DNA of 64,000 nucleotides. Origin: Ipomoea triloba (lineage: Eukaryota > Streptophyta > Magnoliopsida > Solanales > Convolvulaceae). This document shows positions 37,095 through 47,000 of the stretch, one piece after another. The stretch is taken from contig NC_044917.1 in assembly GCF_003576645.1 (NCBI RefSeq), positions 1,086,438 through 1,150,437 of the forward strand, read 5' to 3'. Made by a program: the position numbers and the translations under genes. The notes beneath the pieces are model-generated. The model saw nothing but the letters and a program-made list of their open reading frames with translations, searched no databases and was not told the origin of the DNA. The number at the start of each line of letters is the position of its first letter. Position 1 is the stretch's first letter.

Positions 37095-37598
37095 TTTTTT
37101 TTTTTTTTTTTTTTTTTTTTTNNNNNNNNNNNNNNNNNNNNNNNNNNNNNNNNNNNNNNNNNNNNNNNNNNNNNNNNNNNNNNNNNNNNNNNNNNNNNNN
37201 NNNNNNNNNNNNNNNNNNNNNNNNNNNNNNNNNNNNNNNNNNNNNNNNNNNNNNNNNNNNNNNNNNNNNNNNNNNNNNNNNNNNNNNNNNNNNNNNNNNN
37301 NNNNNNNNNNNNNNNNNNNNNNNNNNNNNNNNNNNNNNNNNNNNNNNNNNNNNNNNNNNNNNNNNNNNNNNNNNNNNNNNNNNNNNNNNNNNNNNNNNNN
37401 NNNNNNNNNNNNNNNNNNNNNNNNNNNNNNNNNNNNNNNNNNNNNNNNNNNNNNNNNNNNNNNNNNNNNNNNNNNNNNNNNNNNNNNNNNNNNNNNNNNN
37501 NNNNNNNNNNNNNNNNNNNNNNNNNNNNNNNNNNNNNNNNNNNNNNNNNNNNNNNNNNNNNNNNNNNNNNNNNNGGGGGGGGGGGGGGGGGGGGGGGG
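37095..37598. other. Assembly gap bounded by homopolymers
   Basis: A T-run (37095-37121), 453 Ns (37122-37574) and a 24-base G-run (37575-37598) lie together. The long G-run next to the Ns is more likely a sequencing or gap-filling artefact than real sequence. Part of the SmF promoter may be missing. Confidence 0.95.
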
Positions 37599-39432
37599 TA
37601 CACTTATCGAATTAGTAATATATCCATCATTCCCACGTAAATTTGGTGTATTTTTATACATTTATATTTATATTATAATATAATGCAGTCAATCATTTTT
37701 CATCTATTTTTATATAAATATGTTATATTATATGGTATATCTTTAATAAATAGATCGATTTTTTTTTTATTAATAAATGATATGTTTCAATATTTTTGTA
37801 TGCGCATTTTAAGGATAAATTACACACATATATATACACTAATGATCATATGCTAAAAACTACTCTAAAAAAATATGGTTAAATCTCAACTCAATCATTG
37901 ATATAGTCAAAATCTAAAATCTAAAATGATAAAGAATTAAAAAAAAATAAAATACATGCAGCAGCATTATGATAATTTAGTGCATAACTTATAACTTAGG
38001 TGTATAGATTCAAAACTTAAGTAATCAAAATGATTAATATCAAACACTATAGACGATCAAAATGTTGTTAATTGACATGTAGATAAAAAAAAATGCATTA
38101 TCTTGATGGATAAAGTTCTAGCGACAAGTGCAATATGGCATATTGAGAAAAAAAATCAATTTATTTACATAAGAATGATGTTTACTCAGCTCGATATACA
38201 CTTTTACAAAGTAATCATGCGTTTTTTTGTTTTTGTTTTTTTTTTTTTTGGTAAAAAAGAAGGAAAAATTCATGGAAAAACGTAATTAGTTCCTAGTAAT
38301 CATTCCGTGTGTGCCTGAATTTCATCCACCATTAACATTGCTCCACAAAATGGAAGACTACTTCTGCGTCAACTACTTAGTGCTAATTGCTAAACTCCAC
38401 AAACTTGATGAACTTGCACCTTTACACGCTTTCATTGGAACTTGGATTACTGTTAATCAGCAGGCTAATCCTTATGGCCAGATAATTTAAATATAATAAT
38501 CTCTCTAATTGATTATTATTAATTAGATTCCATGAAGTTATGGCGCATAAAACATTCCGTGCGCTAAAAAACTTAAGTAGTGATGAAACATTGAGATAAA
38601 CTTATTGTATTTGAGGCATCTCTTATATATTTTATAATGTATATGTGATAATGTGATGAGTTTCTTTTAACTTAATCAACTACTATAAAATTTGATTATG
38701 ATGGAGTGCTTTGTTGTCATTGAGATTATTCAATAAAGTATTGATTGAAATAATTGTACATATAGTTGATTTTTTTTTTTGTCAAGTCATGGTGTGTGTC
38801 TTAATCATTATTGTGTAGATCATACTATCAAATAATGTACATTCAGTATAAACTCATACCATATTCAGACTAATCCACATTTACACTGAACTGGCCCGGT
38901 TAACATTCTAACAACAATTTGAGTATTTATTTTGAATTAATTGAAATTTAATATGATTATCGGACACCGAAAATAACTAATTAGAGTATAAAATGAAATG
39001 GTGTTGTTGCATGCATTGGTGGTGCCAATTAAGATAGGTCGGTAGGCGTGTCATATGATACAATGATATGATTAAGATGGATATGTGAGTGAGTGCATGC
39101 AAGCTAGCAAAGCTGTGCTGCACTACATTTGGCCACCAAATTAAAGCAAGCAAACAAGTTAAGAAAGTGATATGAAGATGACATTTGTCCTCCCACGGAT
39201 CATCAACGTATGTGTGGGTGTATGTATATATATAGGATCAGATACAGATAGATCTTCCAATGCGGACATGTGGATCTACACCATCGGGTATGCGTGAATA
39301 TATCACCATGTGTTCAGAAATATATCAAGATAAAACACACAATTGCACTACACCCTTGTGCATTTATAAACACGTGGTATGCACATCTACACAGAAAGCT
39401 CTGTTCGTACAGAAACATACTTTCTCTTTCTT

Positions 39433-39481
<49 letters not shown>

Positions 39482-40374
39482 ACCGCCAATCCACTACTCA
39501 CAACCTCGACAATTCGAAGGTAAAGACAGGGAATATTGAGTTGGCGAGTTGCTTTTTGTTTATTTATAAAGAGATCATATAAATTATTGTGTAGATTAAA
39601 TGACAATATATCATAATTAGACCTAATATAAATTGAATTGTTATTAATGTTCAAGATTAAAAGGTCAAGGATTATATGACAAGAGACAATAAATAATAAC
39701 ATAGACATTATTTTGGCCTCATCATAATTGTACTCAAACTTAAATAACTAACTAATAACTTGGTTGATTTACAATACTTTCTTTACATACTACCAAAATA
39801 ATATGCACTAGAATTAGATTTTTTATTGAGGCAAAATAAATCTTTTAATTTGATCTTAAATCACATGCATGCGATCATCAAACAAAAATTAAGTAATTAT
39901 ATAAATTAACAATTTTATTTTCAATTGCTTATATTACTAATATTTCCTATCTCTCTGCACGCATAAACGGAATGATTGAAACGCATATATAGGTAGCCAC
40001 ACATGAATGCCACTACATAGTACATCATGCATATATATGCCCCAATGAAAGTTGAGTAGCTAACTATCTAACACGTAGCTGTGTAGTATCCAAAAAGTGG
40101 GACTATGCCATCCACTATGGCTTATTGAATTGGTCCCATTTTTATTTTTATATGATACTATATATATACATCATAATTTATGCTAAATTAATTTTAAGTT
40201 TTGAAAGTTCACATGCATTTAAGAGGTAAATCTTGAGTCCTCCTGTCAACTCTTTGGTTCTTAATTTCTTATGTATTTAGTCTATAAAGAGTATTTGTCT
40301 CTTTTAATAAGTCAATGTCTCCCAATAATTTTCAAGTTTTAACTGAATTTGAAATCTTGAACTAATCACTGGAA
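37599..40374. other. Intergenic, no gene seen
   Basis: AT-rich DNA with a composite (CT)n(TA)n microsatellite at about 39433-39479. No coding region or clear transposon ends recognised. Confidence 0.45.
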
Positions 40375-40575
40375 CAAAACTTTAAGAGATCCCACTAACT
40401 GATCTAACACGCAGGGTTGGTCACAAAACTTTAAGCGGTCCAACTAACTGATGATCTAACACGCAAGGCTGGTCACAAAACTTTAAGCGGTCCAACTAAC
40501 TGATCTAACACGCGAGGCTAGTCACAAAATTTTAAGAGGTCCAACTAACTGATCTAACAAGCGGGACTAGTCACA
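40375..40575. repeat. Four-copy tandem repeat, 48-53 bp units
   Basis: The unit contains 'caaaactttaagcggtcc', 'aactaactgatctaacacg' and 'ggctggtca'. Copies start near 40375, 40423, 40476 and 40525. One unit has an extra 'gat'. Confidence 0.85.
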
Positions 40576-40850
40576 TTTTTTATTCAACTCGGACCTTAGC
40601 TTGTCGATGATGAAGTCAAAAGTGGGGAGCAAACTTTATTGTAAGAGAGCATATGGTTTTGCATGAAAGAAGAAGATAAAACAAACCACCACCATCATCA
40701 TCATCATATCACCACCACCACCGCCACCCATTCCACTATCCTGCCGATTCGATTACTTAATAACACGTTCACATTCCCACCTACTACTTAGAACCTACTA
40801 GAAAGCTAATAACCAATATAATAGTATGTAACAAATTCTTCCCTCAATGC

Positions 40851-40860
40851 CTATAAATAC
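40851..40860 (+). promoter_or_regulatory. TATA box of the glycine-rich protein gene
   Basis: 'ctataaatac' lies 122-131 bp before the start codon, a good plant TATA match. A CCAAT lies at about 40812. This predicts a 5' leader of roughly 90-100 bases. Confidence 0.65.
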
Positions 40861-40981
40861 CGCCATTAATTCCCATTCATTCCTCACCACTATCATAATA
40901 ACCAATTAAGCAAGTTATCTAGCTTCTTATATATATATTTTACTGAAACTAGTGAAAGTTTGAATCTTCTGGGAGTTTGGA

Positions 40982-41584
40982 ATGGCTTATTCCAGGTTAA
41001 TAGGAGCGGTGTTAGTGGCTCTGCTGTTTGTTGACCTTGTTTTTGCGGCGAGGGTGGGGATAACGGGAGGAGGAGGGGGCGGAGGGGGAGGGAAGGGAGG
41101 GGGAGGGGGTGGTGGGGGTGGACAGTTGGGGTATGGGTCGGGTTATGGGTCCGGGGAAGGGTCGGGGTATGGTGAGGGTGGTGGTGATGGGGGGTATGGG
41201 AAGGGTGGAGGCGGTGGGGGAGGTGGTGGGCAAGGAGGCGGCGGCGGGGGAGGCTATGGAGGGATAGGTAGTGGTTCCGGGTACGGGTCAGGGTCGGGTG
41301 GCGGTGAAGGGTATGGGTCTGGCGGCGGAAATGGGAAGGGTGGAGGTGGTGGGAGAGGCGGCGGAGGTGGCGGCGGTGGAGGGTCAGGGAATGGGTCGGG
41401 TTATGGATCCGGGTACGGGAGTGGCGGCGGGTCTGGATATGGAAGCGGCGGCGGGAAAGGGCGGGGAGGTGGCGGAGGTGGAGGAGGTGGTGGCGGCGGA
41501 GGAGGAGGCGGTGGTGGCGGCAACGGGTCTGGGTATGGGTCGGGCTATGGGTCAGGATACGGCGGCGGAAACGGTGGCGATTGA
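40982..41584 (+). CDS. Secreted glycine-rich protein (cell-wall GRP type)
   Basis: A single exon of 200 residues. The first 22 residues form a signal peptide (LIGAVLVALLFVDLVFA, cut likely before ARVG). Everything after is dominated by glycine, alternating poly-Gly blocks (up to about 19 Gly) that carry single Lys, Gln or Arg with tyrosine modules of the type YGSGYGSG and SGYG. There is no RNA-binding domain, cysteine-rich tail or oleosin segment, so it fits the class of structural wall GRPs, whose tyrosines can be cross-linked. The gene is a sharp GC island in AT-rich DNA because of the Gly codons. The start is the first ATG after a well-placed TATA box. The sequence is too simple to name an orthologue, and repeat length is likely to vary between accessions. 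Confidence 0.88.
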   Translation: MAYSRLIGAVLVALLFVDLVFAARVGITGGGGGGGGGKGGGGGGGGGQLGYGSGYGSGEGSGYGEGGGDGGYGKGGGGGGGGGQGGGGGGGYGGIGSGSGYGSGSGGGEGYGSGGGNGKGGGGGRGGGGGGGGGSGNGSGYGSGYGSGGGSGYGSGGGKGRGGGGGGGGGGGGGGGGGGGNGSGYGSGYGSGYGGGNGGD

Positions 41585-41945
41585 AACTACTAAACTACAT
41601 ACAAAGTAGCGATATGATGTGATGGAGATTGGAAGCAGTTTATATTTTTTGTTGAATTACACGTATAGTATGTGTTTGGTACGGATGGCTGCATGCATGC
41701 AGATTTAGTTAATGAATAAATTGCATGGCTATTGGGAAGCTTCGCCACCTTGGATCATCGCTTGTTAAAGTGACAATGGTAGTGAACTTTGCATATGCCA
41801 TGGATAGATATATGTGTAATGATCTGATGAATACAATTCTGATCTTTTTTATTATCATCCTCTATGATTGATCTATAATTATTGAATGAATCCATCCATA
41901 TTGTCCCATGTTCCAACTTAATTAATATATATATCCAACCATTTG

Positions 41946-42001
<56 letters not shown>

Positions 42002-43400
42002 TGAATACGTGCTAAGTATGCTGCCGGAACTATGCCATATAAACTGTTCCACTTACGGCGGCCGTGATTATGGCCGGGATTAAGTTGTCCACGAACGCAA
42101 TGGACAACCGCACGCGTCAACGGGTCAACTTAATTGGAATTAATTTGCACCTATAATTATATAGGATTAGGAATTTGGATGGCTAATCATATATGTTTTT
42201 TTTTTGGTCCAAATTATCTCAATCCGATATTAGCATTATTATAATGGAATTATGTACAATGGTATTAATAAAACCATGGGGGCAGTATAATTTATTTATT
42301 TCTGAATTTTAAATGGTTGGCATTATTATCATACTTGACACATTGTCAACTTATAATAATAATATTATTATTAGCATAAGGCGTCCAATTCAACTAGCTT
42401 ATTATATTATTATTACGAGTGTAATTTGTTTTGTAATAATGCTATGTGGACTCTGGTACATTATAAAAATTGTCATAAAATTATTGGTAGGCTTTGAATG
42501 AAGAAAGCATGGTGGACCAAAAAGAGGGAGCAAAATGAGCTAAAGAGGTGCAACCAACAAGATTCAAACCCACAACCTTATGCATAACATCACATCCAAC
42601 CAACCAAACTACTTAATTCTTGTTTATGAAGGCGTGGCATGCTTTATGTGTTCGCGAGAAATGCGTCACAACAAAGTAGTGAGAGACACATGTATGGTGT
42701 AAATGGAAGAGTAACCAATACCATGCATTTATCAAGAATGTACTTTATTGATTATATAACTAGTGGACCATGGTCCACACATCGTTGTGTGGACCATGAT
42801 CATCGAATGAAATAGTAGTAGAATTAAAATGCTACTTTAGTTTTACTATATGGTATATATGAGGGTTGCACAGTACAAATACAATCAAAAGTACTTTATT
42901 AATTATGAACTAGATACAAGGCGTGACACCCTAAGCGTAACCTTGTCAACATACAGTGGCTCAGAGGTTTATGAACTATTTAGCTATTTAATAGAAAAAA
43001 CAACCAAAAGTATTTCTCCCAACATTAAATGTGATATTTATAAAGTGTCAGGGACATGTGTCGATCTTACGACATTGTCAAATGAAACTATACTATAATT
43101 AAAATGATACTTTAGTATTGCTATAATGAAACTAGTTTAACGAGAAAATAAAACAAAAAAACATAACAATATTGTTAAATGAAACAGATGTGTAATTAAA
43201 ATGACACATATTTCATGTTCTACGTTGATACATAGACAATGATTTAAAATTTGCCGTGTGGATAAGTACATACAACTTATTTTGTAAATCCGAGTCCACT
43301 TTGCAAGGTGAACCCTATCCAAAACACACAATTTACATACTAAATGTTTACAATTCAAATTGTGAATATTCAGTATGTAAATGAACACGGGTCGATGATA
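41585..43400. other. Intergenic with microsatellite and MITE fragments
   Basis: After the 3' region of the GRP gene come a (TA)n tract (41950-42000), a palindromic 'gtggaccatggtccac' block at 42763-42778 related to the element at 60930-61161, and the repeat at 43281-43395. No gene seen. Confidence 0.5.
43281..43395. repeat. Short member of the CCTTGCAAGGTG repeat family
   Basis: It starts 'gtaaatccgagtcca' 'ctttgcaaggtg' and contains a palindromic core 'caattcaaattgtgaa' 'tattcagtatgtaaatg'. It is similar in order and content to 60482-60617 and related at its left end to 16028-16531. Confidence 0.6.
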
Positions 43401-43531
43401 TTTGATAAGTAACCTTGCAGGCCTGCAGCTACTCCCTCTTTATTGGACTGTATTTTTTTGGTTTAAAATATTTCTTGTAAGGCCTTGTTAGCCCAAAAAG
43501 TTTGTGAATCCAACCCGCGAATTTTAAATCG

Positions 43532-43717
43532 GCGCCAAAAGTAAAAAATTTTCGTGAACCTGTTTAAATTTCAAATCTGCCCCTAAAAAACAGTACTCGG
43601 GATTTTGATTCTCTTTTAATCTTCACCGTTAACTGATCAAAGCATCAACGATTCAAATTCACTATCCGCGCCAAACGAAGGCAACCAATCACAGAGCAAC
43701 CCCCAAATCCTATATAA
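43532..43717 (+). promoter_or_regulatory. S-phase histone promoter of H2B copy 1
   Basis: In order: an E2F-like GCGCCAAAA (43532-43540), a degenerate histone octamer ATCCGCG (43664-43670) overlapping a second GCGCCAAA (43668-43675), CCAAT (43685-43689) and TATA CTATATAA (43710-43717). This is the arrangement expected for replication-dependent plant histone genes. Confidence 0.75.
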
Positions 43718-43831
43718 CAAAACCCCCTCTTCACCAAATTCCTCAAGCTCATAGCCTTTCGCCTCACTCAACCTAATTTTCATCTCTTTTGGTTGCAAAT
43801 TGCAATCACTGTTTCTGTTTCTGTAGATTCA

Positions 43832-44275
43832 ATGGCCCCAAAGGCGGAGAAGAAACCGGCTGAGAAGAAGGCGGCGGCGGAGAAGGCCCCAGCCGCCGAG
43901 AAAGCTCCGGCGGAGAAGAAGCCGAAGGCGGGGAAGAAGCTCCCGAAGGACGGCGGAGCCGCGGCGGGAGAAAAGAAGAAGAAGAGGGTGAAGAAGTCGA
44001 CGGAGACCTACAAGATCTACATCTTCAAGGTGCTGAAACAGGTGCATCCCGACATCGGAATCTCTAGCAAGGCTATGGGGATTATGAACAGTTTCATCAA
44101 TGATATTTTCGAGAAGCTTGCTCAGGAGGCTTCTCGTCTTGCTCGCTACAATAAGAAGCCTACTATCACCTCTCGCGAGATCCAGACCGCCGTGCGCTTG
44201 GTTCTTCCCGGAGAATTGGCGAAACACGCCGTCTCTGAAGGGACTAAGGCTGTCACCAAATTCACTAGCTCGTAG
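43832..44275 (+). CDS. HTB: Histone H2B, copy 1
   Basis: An intronless 147-residue protein. H2B pairs with H2A in the nucleosome core. The plant-type N-terminal tail is rich in [13 protein letters not shown] blocks. The histone fold runs from about residue 55 ([36 protein letters not shown], then [20 protein letters not shown]). The C-terminus [12 protein letters not shown] carries the lysine that is mono-ubiquitinated in plant H2B. I chose the ATG beginning MAPKAEKKP, which is the family start, over any upstream in-frame codon. It differs from the second copy at only two residues: Ala14 (Pro there) and Ala45 (Val there). Confidence 0.97.
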   Translation: MAPKAEKKPAEKKAAAEKAPAAEKAPAEKKPKAGKKLPKDGGAAAGEKKKKRVKKSTETYKIYIFKVLKQVHPDIGISSKAMGIMNSFINDIFEKLAQEASRLARYNKKPTITSREIQTAVRLVLPGELAKHAVSEGTKAVTKFTSS

Positions 44276-46047
44276 ATTGTTAGAGAATTTGTGATTTTTA
44301 TTTTGGGGGTTCTAGTCTAGGGTTTGATTTACCGATTTACTGTTAATGTCCTATTATCCGACTTGATTAATATATATCCAATTATCTTAAATGTTGTGTG
44401 TTTATCAATTTAATTGCTTTCCATCTCTTGACAACCATTTGATATTACACGCTAATGAATGTTGCCAACTATGGTGTTATGCCTGAGTTTTTTGTTGTGG
44501 TCTAAATTAACTCAATCCTATATAAGTGTTATTATAATGGGGCAACAATGTTGCTATACACGCATTCCCCGATGGTGAGATATACAGTAGGGGTTGAGGT
44601 GATAGTGACCATTTACCAGTAGTTATTGGACAGGGGCTTAGAATTTGTTTAGTTAGTGTATTACAAGAGGTTAGAACAAATATTTTGTTATCTAGCGTAT
44701 TATATGTTTGATTTTTGTTTTGTTTTTGGAATGGAAAATGCTTGAATAGCATAAATTTTTTATACTCTCTCAACTATTCGTGAGTAGCATAATTGCATTT
44801 AATAATTTGAAATCATGGGTTCCTCCCCTATGATTTTTTTTTTTTCTGGAGAAGACATCTAACAGCTCATTTGGTTCGTTGGAAAATATTTGAAGGAAAT
44901 GGAATTCAAATTTCAAGGAAAACAAATTACCAAGAAAATAGATTCCATTGTTTGGTTGGATTTGAAATGATAAGGAATTATGAATATAAAGACCAATATG
45001 CCCTTAACAATTAATAGTGACAATAAATTATATTATTTTGATGAGGGAAAAGTTGTCCAATTGCTCAACATTTCTTCCCAAACCCTTTGGAAAACAAAAT
45101 ACCAACTCCTAACAAAGAATTTGTTTTCCTTTACTTTTGGGAACTTAAGTTCCCATGGAAAATATTTTCCATCCAACCAAACACCCCCTAAAAAAGTATT
45201 ATTTGGGAATTGATAAAGTAAATCAAACTTTAAAAGGTTAATGGTAAATTACTCTTTATCTTAGGGGTCATACTAAACGGTGTTTATGTGTGTGACGTCG
45301 GGTTGAGTCAAAAAACTATTACAGAGTATTTTTCTTGTTTATGACAAAATTGAAATTATTATGTTTCAAATTTTATTCCGATTCAGTTTAAAAGAATTCA
45401 ATTTCAACTCGTATTTGGTTCAAGAAAATTTCAACATTCCAAATTTTGTTTACACAAGTTTATTTATTATTTTCACTAATAATTTAAAATTCAAAATTTA
45501 AACAAGTCAACAATGCATATTCACAAATTTTCAATATAAAATAATTATCAACTGAAATAATCTTTTTACCTATGTCTGCCATTCAATATCAATGTCACAG
45601 ACTTGGTGACTTGTAAATAAAATAGTGAACAAAGAAAAATGGTGAAAATTAAAATTTAGTATATATATTTGGACAAATTTTTTATATATAAAAGCATATA
45701 GGTATATATAATTAATTTTTGGTTCAGTTCGATTTTTAAGTGAACCGAACTAAAAAGATTTATTAGTTTTTAAATTATAGAACCAATCAATTTTTAATAA
45801 CAAATTAGAATTAAATTATTAAGTTAATTTCAGTTTCTTAAAAAAAGAAAGAAAGAAAGAAGTTAATTTTCAGTTCAATTCGGATCAGATAACCTGAACC
45901 AAAATGCTATACCACAAAAAAGCATCACAACCTCAGTACCCCTACAGGCCCGTAACTACTTCTCAATTTCTTGTTGGTGGGCTCTATTCTTTTCGTTTAA
46001 GAAGGATGCGTTAGCCCATACCCATCCAACCCGCGAAATTTAAATCA
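44276..46047. other. Intergenic between the two H2B genes
   Basis: AT-rich spacer with a putative MITE (44870-45193). No other gene seen. Similarity between the two H2B loci resumes only at the promoter, from about 46020. Confidence 0.5.
44870..45193. mobile_element. Putative MITE with 'tttggttggatggaaaatatttt' type ends
   Basis: The left end reads 'ctcatttggttcgttgg' 'aaaatatttgaagg'. The right end, inverted, reads 'gggggtgtttggttgg' 'atggaaaatattttcc'. The similarity marks inverted termini of a small non-autonomous element. Flanking duplications were not clear. Confidence 0.5.
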
Positions 46048-46240
46048 GCGCCAAAAGTCAAAATTTTCGCGAACGCGAGCGAGTGTTTAAATTTCAAATC
46101 TGCCCCTAAAAAACTCGTACTCCGTATTTTTATTCTCTTTTAATCTTCACCGTTAACTGATCAAAGAATCAACGGTTGGACTCCATGATCCGCGTCAAAT
46201 GAAAGTAACCAATCATAGAGTATCTCCAAACCCTATATAA
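46048..46240 (+). promoter_or_regulatory. S-phase histone promoter of H2B copy 2
   Basis: Same order as copy 1: GCGCCAAAA (46048-46056), TTCGCGAA just after it (about 46066-46073), a perfect octamer GATCCGCG (46187-46194, inverse CGCGGATC), CCAAT (46209-46213) and CTATATAA (46233-46240). Long blocks between these sites are shared with copy 1. Confidence 0.8.
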
Positions 46241-46345
46241 TACAACCCCCCTCTTCAACAAATTCCCCACGCTGATTGCCTTCGTCTCACTCAACCTAAC
46301 TTTCATCTCTTTGTTGCAAACACCCTTTCTGTTTCCGTAGATTCA

Positions 46346-46789
46346 ATGGCCCCAAAGGCAGAGAAGAAACCAGCTGAGAAGAAGCCGGCCGCAGAGAAGG
46401 CCCCAGCCGCCGAGAAGGCTCCGGCGGAGAAGAAGCCGAAGGCGGGGAAGAAGCTCCCGAAGGACGGCGGAGCCGCGGTGGGAGAGAAGAAGAAGAAGAG
46501 GGTGAAGAAGTCGACGGAGACCTACAAGATTTACATCTTCAAGGTGCTGAAGCAGGTGCATCCCGACATCGGAATCTCTAGCAAGGCCATGGGAATCATG
46601 AACAGTTTCATCAACGATATTTTCGAGAAGCTTGCTCAGGAGGCTTCTCGTCTTGCCCGCTACAACAAGAAGCCCACCATCACCTCCCGCGAGATCCAGA
46701 CCGCCGTGCGCTTGGTTCTTCCCGGAGAATTGGCGAAACACGCCGTCTCCGAAGGCACTAAGGCTGTCACCAAATTCACTAGCTCGTAG
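46346..46789 (+). CDS. HTB: Histone H2B, copy 2
   Basis: An intronless 147-residue plant H2B, identical to copy 1 except Pro14 and Val45. The histone fold and ubiquitinated C-terminal AVTKFTSS are intact. Most DNA differences from copy 1 in the coding region are silent, so both proteins appear to be under purifying selection. It is convergent with the coiled-coil gene that ends at 47001. Regulation is likely cell-cycle linked, from the E2F-like, octamer and CCAAT elements upstream. Confidence 0.97.
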   Translation: MAPKAEKKPAEKKPAAEKAPAAEKAPAEKKPKAGKKLPKDGGAAVGEKKKKRVKKSTETYKIYIFKVLKQVHPDIGISSKAMGIMNSFINDIFEKLAQEASRLARYNKKPTITSREIQTAVRLVLPGELAKHAVSEGTKAVTKFTSS

Positions 46790-47000
46790 AATGTTAATTA
46801 GAGAATTTATGAATTTTATTTTTGCTATTCTAGGGTTTGATTTACTGATTTACCTGTTATTGTTAGATGTAAAGTGGCTTCGGTTAGCTCGGATTGTCAG
46901 TATTGCCAGTTGTAACCAACGTCTTATCAATGAATGAATGTTTTTAGTTTTGTATGCCAAATAACTTATTTCCTTACGTTTCTTCCAGAAATGGTGAAAG

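Noticed and set aside
36941..37661. Open frames crossing the N block on both strands
   Set aside because: They consist of Ns and homopolymers and have no biological meaning.
43793..43831. Upstream non-ATG extension of H2B copy 1
   Set aside because: There is no ATG before MAPKAEKKP; the family start and the second copy both support 43832.
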